Positions 39,226 through 49,189 are shown, numbered from the stretch's first letter. The stretch is 64,000 nucleotides of DNA from an uncultured Bacteroidales bacterium (GCA_946405435.1 CAMJHF010000011.1:32703-96702); one strand, 5' to 3'. Notes: a model not told the origin generated them from the letters alone. Numbers and translations: made by a program.

Positions 39226-39260
39226 GTTTCAGGGTACTCTGTTTTAGGGTACCCTGAAAC
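39226..39260. promoter_or_regulatory. Perfect 12-bp-stem hairpin upstream of the 38919-39194 lipoprotein
   Basis: GTTTCAGGGTAC (39226-39237), 11-nt loop, GTACCCTGAAAC (39249-39260). Confidence 0.6.
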
Positions 39261-39373
39261 GCTTAATTGCCTGATAAAGAAGAACTTAAAAATGACGCCC
39301 CTCTTCCTCCGCGATTATGAGTTACCGTTAATCTGAACGCCGCAGATTAATCCATCGCCGCGAATCGCTGTTG

Positions 39374-39835
39374 TTATCCCTCCAGGATTTGTTTTGCGGC
39401 GTTCTTGGTATCCACCTTTTCGATGATGCGCTCCAAGATGCCGTTTTCATCAAAGATGAAGGTGCGGCGGAGTGTGCCCAGGACTGTCTTTCCGTACATT
39501 TTCTTCTCGCCGATGGCACCGAAGGCCTCATGCATCTCCTTGGTGGTGTCGGCAAGGAGCGTAAATGGCAAAGCGTGTTTGGCGGCAAATCCTGCGTGGG
39601 ATTTTCCTGAATCCTTGCTCACGCCCACCACATTGTATCCTGCGGCGCGCAGCGCTTCCCAGTTGTCCCGGATAGAGCATGCCTCGGCCGTGCAGCCGGA
39701 CGTGTTGTCCTTAGGATAGAAATAGACAACCGTCTTCTTTCCTTTCCCGATGAAATCCTCTGATTTCACCTCGTTCCCGTCCTGGTCCAAAACCTTGAAG
39801 GACGGCATTTTGTCTCCAATCTGTATCATATTCAA
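39374..39835 (-). CDS. bcp: Thioredoxin-dependent thiol peroxidase (Bcp-type peroxiredoxin)
   Basis: VVYFYPKDNTSGCTAEACSIRDNWEAL. Confidence 0.93.
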   Translation of the reverse strand: MNMIQIGDKMPSFKVLDQDGNEVKSEDFIGKGKKTVVYFYPKDNTSGCTAEACSIRDNWEALRAAGYNVVGVSKDSGKSHAGFAAKHALPFTLLADTTKEMHEAFGAIGEKKMYGKTVLGTLRRTFIFDENGILERIIEKVDTKNAAKQILEG

Positions 39836-39969
39836 CTATACTTCGGCCTCTTGAGTTACCACAAAGATACTAATTGCCGTGCGATAAATCAAATAGTTCA
39901 AAATCCACCAGAAGTTGGCGCCTCGCCTGGACTGTCTTGGTGATATCTCATGACTATCGCAAAGCTGGA

Positions 39970-41352
39970 TTAGTCTTCGCCAGGCAGACTTGGGCCGAGC
40001 GCCGGAAGGGCATTCTTGCCAGTCGGTGCCTGAATGCCGTGGTTGATGGCTTTCATAGCGGCCTTCACGATGCTCTGTTTGCTGTCCACCAGGCGTTTGG
40101 AGTTCTTGTGGAAACCTTCCAGCACCTTCTCCAAGTCTTCTTCGAGTTCTGCGTTGGCATGGCAGAAGATACCCACACGCTCCACCATTTCCTGCGCTGC
40201 GTTGATGATTTCGGAGATGTTTTCCATCTGCTCCTTTTGCACCCAGGCTGTGCGGATCAGGCGAAGGAATGGTATCAAGGTCTCTTCGGTAGTGATGAGG
40301 ACATTCTTCTGGAAAGCTTTGGCGAAGATGTCATTGTCCTCCTGCTTTGCGAGTTGGTAGGCCCCGTAGTTCGGAATGAACATTATCACATAGTCCAGGG
40401 TATTGCGGCCTTCTACGTACTTCTGGTACTCTTTGCCGGTGAGTTCCCCGATATGGGAGAGGACGGACTCCAGGTTGCGGCGGGAGGCCGCGGCGCGTTC
40501 TTCATCGGTTTCGGCGGCGAAGTAGTCGGATAGCGCGCTCATCGAGACTTTGGAATCGATCAGAATGTCCGTGTCGTCAGGGAAATGCAGGACGAAGTCC
40601 GGACGCATGCGCTTGCCGGTCTCTCCGTTTGTGATGATGTTGCCATTGCGGTCACGCAGCCAGAATTCGGCGTCATAGTCGTGTCCTTCGCGCAGGCCTT
40701 CTCCTTTCAGGATGTTCTCCAGTATGGTTTCACCGAAGATGCCCTGCATCTTATTCTGGCCCTTGAGGGCGCTTGCAAGATTCTCTGCCTTGGTACCGAT
40801 GGTTTCGGTCTGCTCCCTGAGGTGTTTCACTGTTTCGGCAAACTGTGTCTTGATCGAGGAGCTCTCCTCGGCGTGCGACTTCTTCTGCGCCTCGAAGGCT
40901 TCCGTCATGCCCTTAATGGTCTGGTCAAGGCCGCCGGTGATGTTCTTCATGGTCTCGGCGGCCTCTTTCTTGAGGGCTTCCTCACGGGCTTTGAGGATCT
41001 TCTCGTTCTCAAGTGCAAGCGCGGTCCTGGCGGCCTCGATTGCCTTTTCCTGTCCAGCCCGGAGGTCGGAAAGAGCCTTTTCATGGCTGGCCTTTATCTC
41101 CGCCATTGCTTGTTCGTACTGCTTTCTCTCACTGTCGCGGAGGGCTTCGGCCATGCGTACGTCGGACTCCTTGCGAATAAGGTTGGCATCACACTCGGCA
41201 ACTTGGCTGGTTAGCGTGCGTACCTCTGTTTCCTTACGTCCGAGTTCTTCCTTGAAAGCGGCCTTTGTCTTGTTGGATGTGAGAATCCAGACGGTTACGA
41301 TGGCGATGATGATGACTGCAGCAGCGATGGCGATGATAATGGTACTGTTCAT
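39970..41352 (-). CDS. rmuC: DNA recombination protein RmuC
   Basis: Single TM, coiled coil, GQNKMQGIFGETILENILKGEGLREGHDY, RPDFVLHFPDDTDILIDSKVSMSA. Confidence 0.92.
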   Translation of the reverse strand: MNSTIIIAIAAAVIIIAIVTVWILTSNKTKAAFKEELGRKETEVRTLTSQVAECDANLIRKESDVRMAEALRDSERKQYEQAMAEIKASHEKALSDLRAGQEKAIEAARTALALENEKILKAREEALKKEAAETMKNITGGLDQTIKGMTEAFEAQKKSHAEESSSIKTQFAETVKHLREQTETIGTKAENLASALKGQNKMQGIFGETILENILKGEGLREGHDYDAEFWLRDRNGNIITNGETGKRMRPDFVLHFPDDTDILIDSKVSMSALSDYFAAETDEERAAASRRNLESVLSHIGELTGKEYQKYVEGRNTLDYVIMFIPNYGAYQLAKQEDNDIFAKAFQKNVLITTEETLIPFLRLIRTAWVQKEQMENISEIINAAQEMVERVGIFCHANAELEEDLEKVLEGFHKNSKRLVDSKQSIVKAAMKAINHGIQAPTGKNALPALGPSLPGED

Positions 41353-41386
41353 ATTCTTCTAGTGTTTTCCGCGTTTGTGAAAGAAA

Positions 41387-42544
41387 CTACGTCTGGTTTT
41401 TGATTTCAGCCCGCTGCTCGTCATACTGCCGGTCCCATTCGCGGTAGTACTCCAGCTTCGGATCTTCGAAAAGGGACATCTGGACGGCGGATTCGTGCGT
41501 GAGTTTGCTCACGCCGAGGCCCACCTGACGGATGGGCGTAATCCCGTCCCAAACTTCTGCGAGCATGCGTCGGGCCTCGTTCAGGATAACGGCCGTTACA
41601 TCGGTGGGCTGGTCCAGGGAGGTTTGTTTCTGCGCAACGGAGAAGTCCTTGTACTTGATGAACATGGAAACGGTAGACGCCCTGAAATCATGCCTGCGTA
41701 TGCGATGGGCTACGATGCAGGCCACATTGAACAGCGCCCGGTCGATGTCCTTCGGGTCCGAGTAATCCCGGGAGAATGTACGCTCGGCACTTACGCTTTT
41801 TGCTTCGGCGCGCTCTGTCTCCACCGGAGAATCATCACGTCCGTTGGCGTTCTCATGCAGCTGCTGCGCAAATTTCTGCCCCACCAGGCGCATAAGGAGT
41901 CCCATGTCCAACCCGGCCAGCTGTCCTATTGTGTGGATGCCGTAGGCTGTCAGGCGCTCCTCGGTTTTCTTGCCCACCCACAGCAGGTCCCGCACTCCCA
42001 GCGGCCACATCTTCTCCTGCACCTCGTTCTCCCACAGAGTGTGCACCTTGTCGGGCTTCTCAAAGTCGGAGGCCATCTTCGCAAGGAGTTTGTTGGAACC
42101 GATGCCGACGTTCACCGTGAAGCCGAGCGTGTCCCGTACCTGGTCTTTCAGTCTGGTGGCCACTGCCACGGCGTTCTCCGGCTTGCAGCGAAAGCTCATG
42201 TCTATGAAGCATTCATCAATGCTGAACTGCTGAAGCACAGGAGAATAGCTTCGGCAGATTGAGATGAAGCTTTCCGAGCATTGTTTGTACCAAGTCCAGT
42301 CGCCGCCTACTATGACCAGCTGCGGATAAGTCCGAAGCGCCATGGATACTGGCTGCGCGGTCTTGATGCCCAGCTTTTTGGCTGGAATGGAAGCAGCTGT
42401 GATGATGCTGCGACGGTCGTTGGGGTCGCCCGACACCACTGACGGGACAAGGCGGATGTCAGGCTTGCCTTCGCGCATCATCTTGACTGCCGTCCAGCTT
42501 AGGAAGGCGGAATTGACGTCGATATGAAATATGATGCGGTCCAA
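41387..42544 (-). CDS. dinB: DNA polymerase IV (Y-family)
   Basis: IIFHIDVNSAFLSWTAV, YSPVLQQFSIDECFIDMS, VGIGSNKLLAKMASDFEKPD. Confidence 0.93.
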   Translation of the reverse strand: MDRIIFHIDVNSAFLSWTAVKMMREGKPDIRLVPSVVSGDPNDRRSIITAASIPAKKLGIKTAQPVSMALRTYPQLVIVGGDWTWYKQCSESFISICRSYSPVLQQFSIDECFIDMSFRCKPENAVAVATRLKDQVRDTLGFTVNVGIGSNKLLAKMASDFEKPDKVHTLWENEVQEKMWPLGVRDLLWVGKKTEERLTAYGIHTIGQLAGLDMGLLMRLVGQKFAQQLHENANGRDDSPVETERAEAKSVSAERTFSRDYSDPKDIDRALFNVACIVAHRIRRHDFRASTVSMFIKYKDFSVAQKQTSLDQPTDVTAVILNEARRMLAEVWDGITPIRQVGLGVSKLTHESAVQMSLFEDPKLEYYREWDRQYDEQRAEIKNQT

Positions 42545-42553
42545 AGACTATGC

Positions 42554-42922
42554 TCAGTGAATTTCTTTACCGAAAGGGAAGATGGAGCCGATGGCCATCT
42601 TGAAGTGTTGCAGGCCCCAGGGGATGCCTACGATTGAAATGCAGCACAACAAGCCGAACGCCAGATGGAGGATGGCGATCTCCCACCAGCCCAGCAGGAT
42701 CCATATAAGATTCATCACTACGGACAAGCATCCAGGTTCATTTGGGCCATTTACAAGTTCGTGGCCGAATGGCCATAGGGCGTAGGTTCCCAGTTTGAAG
42801 AGCTGAACGCCAAAGGGGATGCCGATGATTGTGATGCACATTACAAAACCAACAATATAGTAAACCAGGGCGATGAGAAGGCCGCCGAGGATGAGCCAAA
42901 GCAGGTTGCCGATGAATTTCAT
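42554..42922 (-). CDS. YccF-domain membrane protein
   Basis: GNLLWLILGGLLIALVYYIVGFVMCITIIGIPFGVQLFKLGTYALWPFG. Confidence 0.9.
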   Translation of the reverse strand: MKFIGNLLWLILGGLLIALVYYIVGFVMCITIIGIPFGVQLFKLGTYALWPFGHELVNGPNEPGCLSVVMNLIWILLGWWEIAILHLAFGLLCCISIVGIPWGLQHFKMAIGSIFPFGKEIH

Positions 42923-42924
42923 GA

Positions 42925-43377
42925 TTATTCCTTGTTTTTAGTGTCGATACAAATAGTTACAGGCCCGTCGTTCACAAGGGCTACTGTCATGTCTGCGCCG
43001 AATTCTCCGGTGCCTACGGGGCGGCCCAGGGCGGAGGAAAGCGCCGAGCAGAAACTCTCGTATAGAGGAATTGCGATCTCGTGCCCGGCGGCGCCGATGT
43101 AAGATGGCCTGTTGCCTTTCTTGGTGGATGCCATAAGGGTGAACTGGCTCACGACCAGGCACTCTCCCTCCACATCTGCCACGCTCAGGTTCATCACTCC
43201 GGCGTCGTCGTTGAAAATCCTCAGGCCGGCAATTTTCTTCACCAGCCAGTCGATGTCTTCCTGCCCATCCTCATGACCGATGCCGAGCAGCACCAGAAGT
43301 CCCGGCCCTATGGAGGACTTGACTGTCCCGTCAATTGTGACGGAAGCGGAAGATACTCTTTGAATCACTGCGCGCAT
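42925..43377 (-). CDS. dtd: D-aminoacyl-tRNA deacylase
   Basis: [56 protein letters not shown]. Confidence 0.95.
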   Translation of the reverse strand: MRAVIQRVSSASVTIDGTVKSSIGPGLLVLLGIGHEDGQEDIDWLVKKIAGLRIFNDDAGVMNLSVADVEGECLVVSQFTLMASTKKGNRPSYIGAAGHEIAIPLYESFCSALSSALGRPVGTGEFGADMTVALVNDGPVTICIDTKNKE

Positions 43378-43516
43378 AAAAAAGAGTTTTATTGTTACTA
43401 TTCTTCACGTTGCTATACTACCGGTGCAAATTTAGTTATTTTCGGCAAGAATGAAGATCGCACACTGGATTGCTTATCCGTCAAAAATGACTATCTTCGC
43501 GCCCCCTTTTTGAAAT

Positions 43517-44440
43517 ATGGCAAGAAAACATGCATACAGAGTGACTGACCGAAGGATTATCGGTCTTGTCTGCGGCGTTGCAGCCGGAATATCCTACGGG
43601 ACAAATCCGCTGTTTGCCAAACCGCTGCTCCAGAGCGGGGTGCCGGTGCTTGTGATGCTCTTTTTCAGGTACGGGATATCGGCAGCACTCTTGAGTTTGC
43701 TGATGCTCGCCAAGAAAGATAAATTCTCCGTACAAAAGAGCGAATTCGGCCTTCTGGCGCTGCTGGGAGTTCTTTTTGCCGGGAGCAGTCTGTTTCTCTT
43801 CGCTTCCTATGAATACATCCCGTCCGGCCTCGCTACTACGCTGGTATATCTGTATCCTGTATTCGTGGCCCTGATCATGGTGTTTCTGCGCTTTTATCCC
43901 AGTTGGCGTACATGGCTGTCGATTGTCGCTACATTCGGAGGAATCCTCCTGCTGTCGGCCCCTTCGTCCGGAGCGGAAATCCGCCTGCCGGGTATTATCC
44001 TGGCCGTATTGTCGGCCTTGAGCTATGCCTTCTATCTGGTAATCGTTGACAGGAGCGGCCGTATCAAGCATGTATCCGAGCACACATTGACGCTGTATGC
44101 TCTTGTCACCGGGACCGTTCTTTTCGCCGCCATCCGCTGCTGTCAGGGCGGGAGCATTACGGAAGGAATCGATACTGCGGCCGATTGGGGAAACCTGCTG
44201 GGGCTGGCAGTCGTCCCCACCATGATTTCCATGCTCACGCTGGCGGTGTCTTCCCGTTTCATAGGGCCGACCAAGACTTCTGTCCTTGGTGTGTTCGAGC
44301 CGCTTACCGCCATACTGATCGGTACTTTCATATTCGGGGAGCCCATGACCTGGAAGATGGGCGTCGGCGTTGCCATCTGCGTCGGGGCGGTAGTCTTCAT
44401 GATTCTGAAGCCGGGACCTTCTCAATGCGAAGAAAAATGA
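43517..44440 (+). CDS. EamA/DMT-family transporter
   Basis: About 10 hydrophobic TM segments; duplicated EamA layout; FIGPTKTSVLGVFEPLTAILIGTFIFGE. Confidence 0.85.
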   Translation: MARKHAYRVTDRRIIGLVCGVAAGISYGTNPLFAKPLLQSGVPVLVMLFFRYGISAALLSLLMLAKKDKFSVQKSEFGLLALLGVLFAGSSLFLFASYEYIPSGLATTLVYLYPVFVALIMVFLRFYPSWRTWLSIVATFGGILLLSAPSSGAEIRLPGIILAVLSALSYAFYLVIVDRSGRIKHVSEHTLTLYALVTGTVLFAAIRCCQGGSITEGIDTAADWGNLLGLAVVPTMISMLTLAVSSRFIGPTKTSVLGVFEPLTAILIGTFIFGEPMTWKMGVGVAICVGAVVFMILKPGPSQCEEK

Positions 44441-44511
44441 TTATATTCGCAGCGGAGCATGACGGAGTCGCTTTCGAAGATCTCCCGGACGACTGGAGGT
44501 GCCCCCGTTGA
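44425..44511 (+). pseudogene. Rubredoxin C-terminal fragment (remnant)
   Basis: [20 protein letters not shown] versus [18 protein letters not shown] of the adjacent rubredoxin. Confidence 0.5.
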
Positions 44512-44572
44512 AAGCAGCCCAAATCCAAGTTCAACAAGGCATAATAGTTCAATTAAAGATAAATCGATGATT

Positions 44573-44734
44573 ATGAAAAAGTACGTGTGCAATATCTGCG
44601 GGTATGTTTATGACCCTGCGACTGGCGATCCGGACAGCGGCATCGCCCCCGGAACAGCATTTGAGGACATTCCCGCCGATTGGGTATGCCCTGTGTGCGG
44701 TGTTGGAAAGGAAGACTTCTCGCCTGAGGAGTAA
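44573..44734 (+). CDS. Rubredoxin
   Basis: [49 protein letters not shown]. Confidence 0.95.
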   Translation: MKKYVCNICGYVYDPATGDPDSGIAPGTAFEDIPADWVCPVCGVGKEDFSPEE

Positions 44735-44767
44735 CATCCGGAACACGAATTTTGTCATAACGGAATC

Positions 44768-45547
44768 ATGGTACCAGTAGGTTCACTCATCATGATGTCC
44801 GTCAATGCTCTGCTGGGCATTGCCGTACCGGTGTGCATCACGTGGCTGCTGGTGCGTAAGTACCGGGTAAAGCTTTCCACGGTACTTATCGGCGCCGGTA
44901 CCTTTTTCCTGTTTGCATTGGTGCTGGAGAGCATCATGCACCAGCTTGTTTTGAAAGGTCCGCACGGGTCGGCTATTATGGGCAATACTCTTGTGTATGC
45001 CCTCTATGGCGGACTTGCCGCGGGCGTCTTCGAGGAGACAGGCCGCTTCCTCGCCATGAAGCTCTTTATGAAAAAGGAGCCTTCGCACCCACTTCCCGGC
45101 ATAGCCTACGGTGTGGGGCACGGCGGCATGGAAATGATTATGGTGTTTGGCGTTACGATGATCAGCAATCTTGTGATGTCGGCCATGATCAATACCGGGC
45201 ATACCGAAGTGCTGTTCTCCCAGGTCCCGGAAGATGCTGCCGTGCAGCTGCAGGCTCAGTTGGATCAGTTGCAGAACTTTAGCGCCGGAGCCGGTTTCAT
45301 CGGTCTTTGGGAGCGGTTTTCCGCCCTTGTCCTTCATCTTGGTCTATCCATGATGGTGTGGGTGGCGGTACGGAAAGGCGGCAAGTGGATATGGCTGTTT
45401 CCTGCGGCCATCGCGCTGCATGCGATTGTTGATGCCGGGGTTGTCCTGCTTCAAAAGTCGGCGGGGATGGTGCCGATCGAGCTCATTGTGATGTCGGAAG
45501 CCATTGCCGTCTCCGCCATAGGGTATATGGTGGCAAAGAAATTATGA
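44768..45547 (+). CDS. YhfC-family intramembrane metalloprotease-like protein
   Basis: GLAAGVFEETGRFLAMKLFM, GIAYGVGHGGMEMIMVFG, multiple TM. Confidence 0.82.
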   Translation: MVPVGSLIMMSVNALLGIAVPVCITWLLVRKYRVKLSTVLIGAGTFFLFALVLESIMHQLVLKGPHGSAIMGNTLVYALYGGLAAGVFEETGRFLAMKLFMKKEPSHPLPGIAYGVGHGGMEMIMVFGVTMISNLVMSAMINTGHTEVLFSQVPEDAAVQLQAQLDQLQNFSAGAGFIGLWERFSALVLHLGLSMMVWVAVRKGGKWIWLFPAAIALHAIVDAGVVLLQKSAGMVPIELIVMSEAIAVSAIGYMVAKKL

Positions 45548-45930
45548 GAACAATCGAAGTCGTCGCCGCGATAATCCGGAGAGGAGACAAGATTTTCGCC
45601 ACCCAGAGGGGATACGGTGATTTCAAGGACTGGTGGGAATTCCCGGGCGGGAAAATGGAAGCGGGGGAGACTCCTAAGGAAGCGCTGGTGAGGGAGATAA
45701 AGGAAGAGTTATCCGCAGATATACAGGTAGGGAAGCTATTGCATACCGTTGAGTGGGACTATCCTCAATTTCATCTGACCATGCATTGCTTTATGTGCAC
45801 CCTTGTCCATGAAGGGCTGCACCTCAATGAGCATGAGGCGGCGAAATGGTTGGATATAAGCTCTTTACACTCGGTCCGCTGGCTCCCGGCCGACGAGATT
45901 CTTCTCCCTATGATTGAGAAGGAACTGTAA
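45544..45930 (+). CDS. NUDIX hydrolase (8-oxo-dGTP-type/MutT-like)
   Basis: GGKMEAGETPKEALVREIKEELSADI Nudix box. Confidence 0.92.
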   Translation: MRTIEVVAAIIRRGDKIFATQRGYGDFKDWWEFPGGKMEAGETPKEALVREIKEELSADIQVGKLLHTVEWDYPQFHLTMHCFMCTLVHEGLHLNEHEAAKWLDISSLHSVRWLPADEILLPMIEKEL

Positions 45931-47013
45931 CCTTCCGGTATTGCTCATCGCTCACGGGTTCCAGCCACTGGTTGGAAGCTCCGTCGAGAACGTCCTTGTG
46001 GAAGGTCAGATGCTGCATCCAACTGTCGGCGGCGGCTCCGTGCCAGTGTTTCACTCCTTCGGGAATCTCTACAATAGTCCCCGGAACAAGCTGCACGGCT
46101 GGTTTGCCCCATTCCTGATACCATCCCCGGCCGGCCACGCAGATCAGGACTTGAACCTGCTTGTGGTGTATGTGCCAGTTGTTGCGGCAGCCTGGCTCGA
46201 AAGTCACGTTGGCCACGCCGCCTCCATAGGCGCCAGATAGCTGTTGCCCGTAAAGTACTGAGCATAAGCCGTGTTGGGCTCTCCTTTGGGCCACACGGAG
46301 AAATCCACCGTCTGTACGGGGGAGTGGGCGTCTCCCAGAACAACCTTCAGGGCGCCGCGCAGGCGTTCTGCTTCGGCCAGCCCAACCTTCCCTTCCAGCA
46401 AAGCAGGCAGGGCACGAAGCTCGGCATCCGTTACGCCCATGTTGCGTGCTCCGGACACATGGGCGATCAGCTGCGGCTCACAGCCCGGCAGTGCGGAGAT
46501 GGCGCTCACGGTTACAATCTCGCGGTCTGCGAAATCCAGGTTGTTGCGGGCGAAAATATCTCCGAAAAGGTGTGCCTTGAGGTAATAATCGGTGGCGGGG
46601 ACAAAACCGTAGTTGAAGGGCTGTCCCGATAGCCGCGTCTGCACTGCCGTGCCCTGTTTCAACGCATCATAATCGTCCGGAAGCGGATCGGCGTCCTTGC
46701 CGGGGTTGTCCTTTATTTCCGCAGCTTCCCGCTTTGCCAAGACGCGCTGAAGTGTGCCCAATGCATTGAGTGAACGGGGGAAGCCGGTATAGGCATACAG
46801 CTGCGAGAGGGCTTCTTTGGCCTCGCTTACAGTAAGACCGTTGTCCAGAGCTTCGGCGACTGCCTTTTCAAGGCCTGCCTGGTCGCCCTTGGCTTCCAGC
46901 GCGGCAATGACGGCGAGTCCCTGCCGGCGCGGACTGAGTGTATTGTCCATATTATGTGCGTTTATTGTCAAACATGGCAGCAGGGCTGCAAGAAGAAAGA
47001 TCCGTCTGAGCAT
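45908..47013 (-). pseudogene. Carboxymuconolactone decarboxylase-cupin fusion split by a frameshift near 46220-46235
   Basis: 46204-47013 (AhpD-like) ends ...FTGNSYLAPMEAAWPT*; 45908-46294 in the other frame gives YGGGVANVTFEPGCRNNWHIHHKQVQVLICVAGRGWYQEWG...IPEGVKHWHGAAADSW. Confidence 0.75.
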
Positions 47014-47017
47014 ACTA

Positions 47018-47575
47018 TTACTTAATGCTTTCTACCCAGACCTTGATATCGTCCTTGGAGGCCTGGTTGAGAGTCTTTCCGGCCTTCCAGTTGATTTCCG
47101 GGTACTGTGTCTTGAATTCGGCGTTGGCCTTGTCTATGCTGCTGCCGCCCGAAGTTGCAAAGAAGATGACGGTCTTGCCCTTGAAGGAATAGTTCTCGAT
47201 AAAGGTGTTTATAATAGTCGGAGCGGTGTACCACCAGACCGGGAATCCGATGTAAATCACATCATAACTGTCGGCATCCTTGAGGTCTTTCACGATGGCC
47301 GGGCGGGAACTGCGGTCCTGCATCTCCACACTGCTGCGAGAGGTCTTGACGGTCCAATCCAGATCGGCTGCGGCATATTTGACCTCCGGCTTGATTTCGT
47401 AAAGCGTTCCGCCGGTGACGGCTGCAAGGTCCTTGGCCACGGACTCTGTGGTGCCGGTGGCGGAAAAATAAGCTACAAGTGTTTTCATTTCACCGTTTGT
47501 TTTCTTGTTACTGTTCTGTCCGCATGCGGTAAGTGCTAATACCATGACGGAGATTGTGAAGAGGAACTTTTTCAT
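47018..47575 (-). CDS. Flavodoxin family lipoprotein
   Basis: VMVLALTACGQNS; TLVAYFSATGTTESVAKDLA, YDVIYIGFPVWWYTAPTII. Confidence 0.9.
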   Translation of the reverse strand: MKKFLFTISVMVLALTACGQNSNKKTNGEMKTLVAYFSATGTTESVAKDLAAVTGGTLYEIKPEVKYAAADLDWTVKTSRSSVEMQDRSSRPAIVKDLKDADSYDVIYIGFPVWWYTAPTIINTFIENYSFKGKTVIFFATSGGSSIDKANAEFKTQYPEINWKAGKTLNQASKDDIKVWVESIK

Positions 47576-47838
47576 TGTATTGCTGATTTATTTAAGATTG
47601 ATGAAATCAAAGGATTGGTATCTATGAGTTTAAGGGACTTGACCATGCTGGAGGTGCCATTCTTGTATTTCTTGAAATGGGCGGTCTTCAGGTGGGACTG
47701 ATAGGCTTCTGCGTCGGCATAGACCTCCAGGATATAGACCTTGCAAGGGTCGGCCTTGTCCTGCATGTCGATCTGGGCCGAGGCTATAGAGGTCGTCAGT
47801 ATCATTGATGTCAGGCAGGCCAGGACTTGTTTTGTCAT
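47572..47838 (-). CDS. Antibiotic biosynthesis monooxygenase/quinol monooxygenase-like protein
   Basis: VYILEVYADAEAYQSHLKTAHFKKYKNGTSSMV; N-terminal signal peptide. Confidence 0.75.
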   Translation of the reverse strand: MTKQVLACLTSMILTTSIASAQIDMQDKADPCKVYILEVYADAEAYQSHLKTAHFKKYKNGTSSMVKSLKLIDTNPLISSILNKSAIQ

Positions 47839-47839
47839 C

Positions 47840-48781
47840 TTACTCCATCGTATGTTCCCAGTCGCCCCTGGTGTCGATTCCGGCAGCATCGGCAAGGGTT
47901 TCCAGGCGGGTGATTTCTTCGGGGGTGAGGACGGTGTCCATCGCCTGGGCCGCCTCCAGAACATGGCGTTCCTTGGTGGCTCCGATAATGGGCATGGTGA
48001 CTTTGGACAAGGCCCATGCTATTCCAACCTGCGAGCAGGACAGACCATACTTGGCTCCGATTTCCTTCATGGTGTCCGTGAGTGCCGTGAGCTGGCCCAG
48101 GACGGGATTGTATTTCTGCCCGCGGTCGCTGTCTGCGGGAAGAGGGTTATCTACATTGTACTTGCCGGAGAGGGCGCCCTGTTCCAGGACCATGTAGGCC
48201 CAGAACTGTATGCCGCTGCGCTTGCAGTAGTCCAGCACGCCGCCTTTTTCGGAAGAACGGTACAGCAGGCTGAAGTGGTTCTGGACGGCGGAAACATGGA
48301 ATCCTGCTTCGCCCAGAATCTCATTGGCACGGCGGATTTCCTTTATATTGTGGTTGGAAACTCCGACTTTGCGTACTTTACCGGACTGCAGAAGGGGAAT
48401 CAATCCAGGAGTCCAGCGCTCTACATCCATCGGGTTGTGAATCCAGTACATGTCGATGTAATCCAGCCCCATGCGCTCCAGAGAGGCTTCGGCCATCTTG
48501 GTCACGCTGTTGTCGTACACCTCCGCCAGCTGCGGGGTGAACTTGGTGGAGATGAGCACGTCCTCGCGCTTGAAGGCCGATGCCAGGTGCCCGAGTATCC
48601 TCTCGGATTCGCCCATGCCGTAGGCCGTTGCGGTGTTCCAAAGGTTCAGGCCGGACTTCATGGCCGCGTCAAAGACCGGTTTCAGGTTGTTCTCGTCGGT
48701 GTTGCTCCCAAAAACGGTGTCCCCTCCGAACATGCCTGCACCCCAGGCCCAGGTTCCAAGTGCTATTTTAGTCTCTTTCAT
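47840..48781 (-). CDS. Aldo/keto reductase
   Basis: IALGTWAWG, GLNLWNTATAYGMGESERILG, MGLDYIDMYWIHNP, VGVSNHNIKEI. Confidence 0.92.
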   Translation of the reverse strand: MKETKIALGTWAWGAGMFGGDTVFGSNTDENNLKPVFDAAMKSGLNLWNTATAYGMGESERILGHLASAFKREDVLISTKFTPQLAEVYDNSVTKMAEASLERMGLDYIDMYWIHNPMDVERWTPGLIPLLQSGKVRKVGVSNHNIKEIRRANEILGEAGFHVSAVQNHFSLLYRSSEKGGVLDYCKRSGIQFWAYMVLEQGALSGKYNVDNPLPADSDRGQKYNPVLGQLTALTDTMKEIGAKYGLSCSQVGIAWALSKVTMPIIGATKERHVLEAAQAMDTVLTPEEITRLETLADAAGIDTRGDWEHTME

Positions 48782-48900
48782 AAATACTGTTGATTTCTCT
48801 GGTACAAAGGTCATGTTTTTCTTCCGAAAAGGACTTAACCGAATTACTGATTCATGTATCAATTTTACGGAATCTGCGCTAATTTTCGTAACTTAGAGGC

Positions 48901-49176
48901 GTGGAAAAAGTCCTTAGTGTACATTCTGTCAATGATTATGCCCGCTATGTGGGTGCTCCGGTCCTGCATCCGCTGGTCCGCGTGAAAACCGGCGGGAGTG
49001 CTTCTCAGTACATCCGCCACTTTCTGATGCAAAAAGCCAGGTCGATGCTGCATGAGGGCAGAAGCGTATCCGAAGTCTCGGACGCACTTGGCTTTGAGTA
49101 TCCGCAGAATCTTACGCGCATGTTCAAGAAAGAATTCGGAGTGGCTCCAAGCAAAATCGGGAAGAACGGTTATTGA
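48901..49176 (+). CDS. Internally deleted AraC-family regulator (91 aa, GTG start)
   Basis: N-terminal YARYVGAPVLHPLVRV joined directly to C-terminal HTH part KTGGSASQYIRHFLMQKARSML...SEVSDALGFEYPQNLTRMFKKEFGVAP. Confidence 0.7.
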   Translation: MEKVLSVHSVNDYARYVGAPVLHPLVRVKTGGSASQYIRHFLMQKARSMLHEGRSVSEVSDALGFEYPQNLTRMFKKEFGVAPSKIGKNGY

Positions 49177-49189
49177 ACCGTTTTTTTTC
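49165..49189 (+). terminator. Terminator overlapping the stop of the mini-AraC gene
   Basis: AACGGT tattga ACCGTT TTTTTT. Confidence 0.65.

Noticed and set aside
43481-44425. 314-aa minus-strand ORF opposite the EamA transporter
   Set aside because: Low-complexity charged shadow translation of a clear membrane transporter
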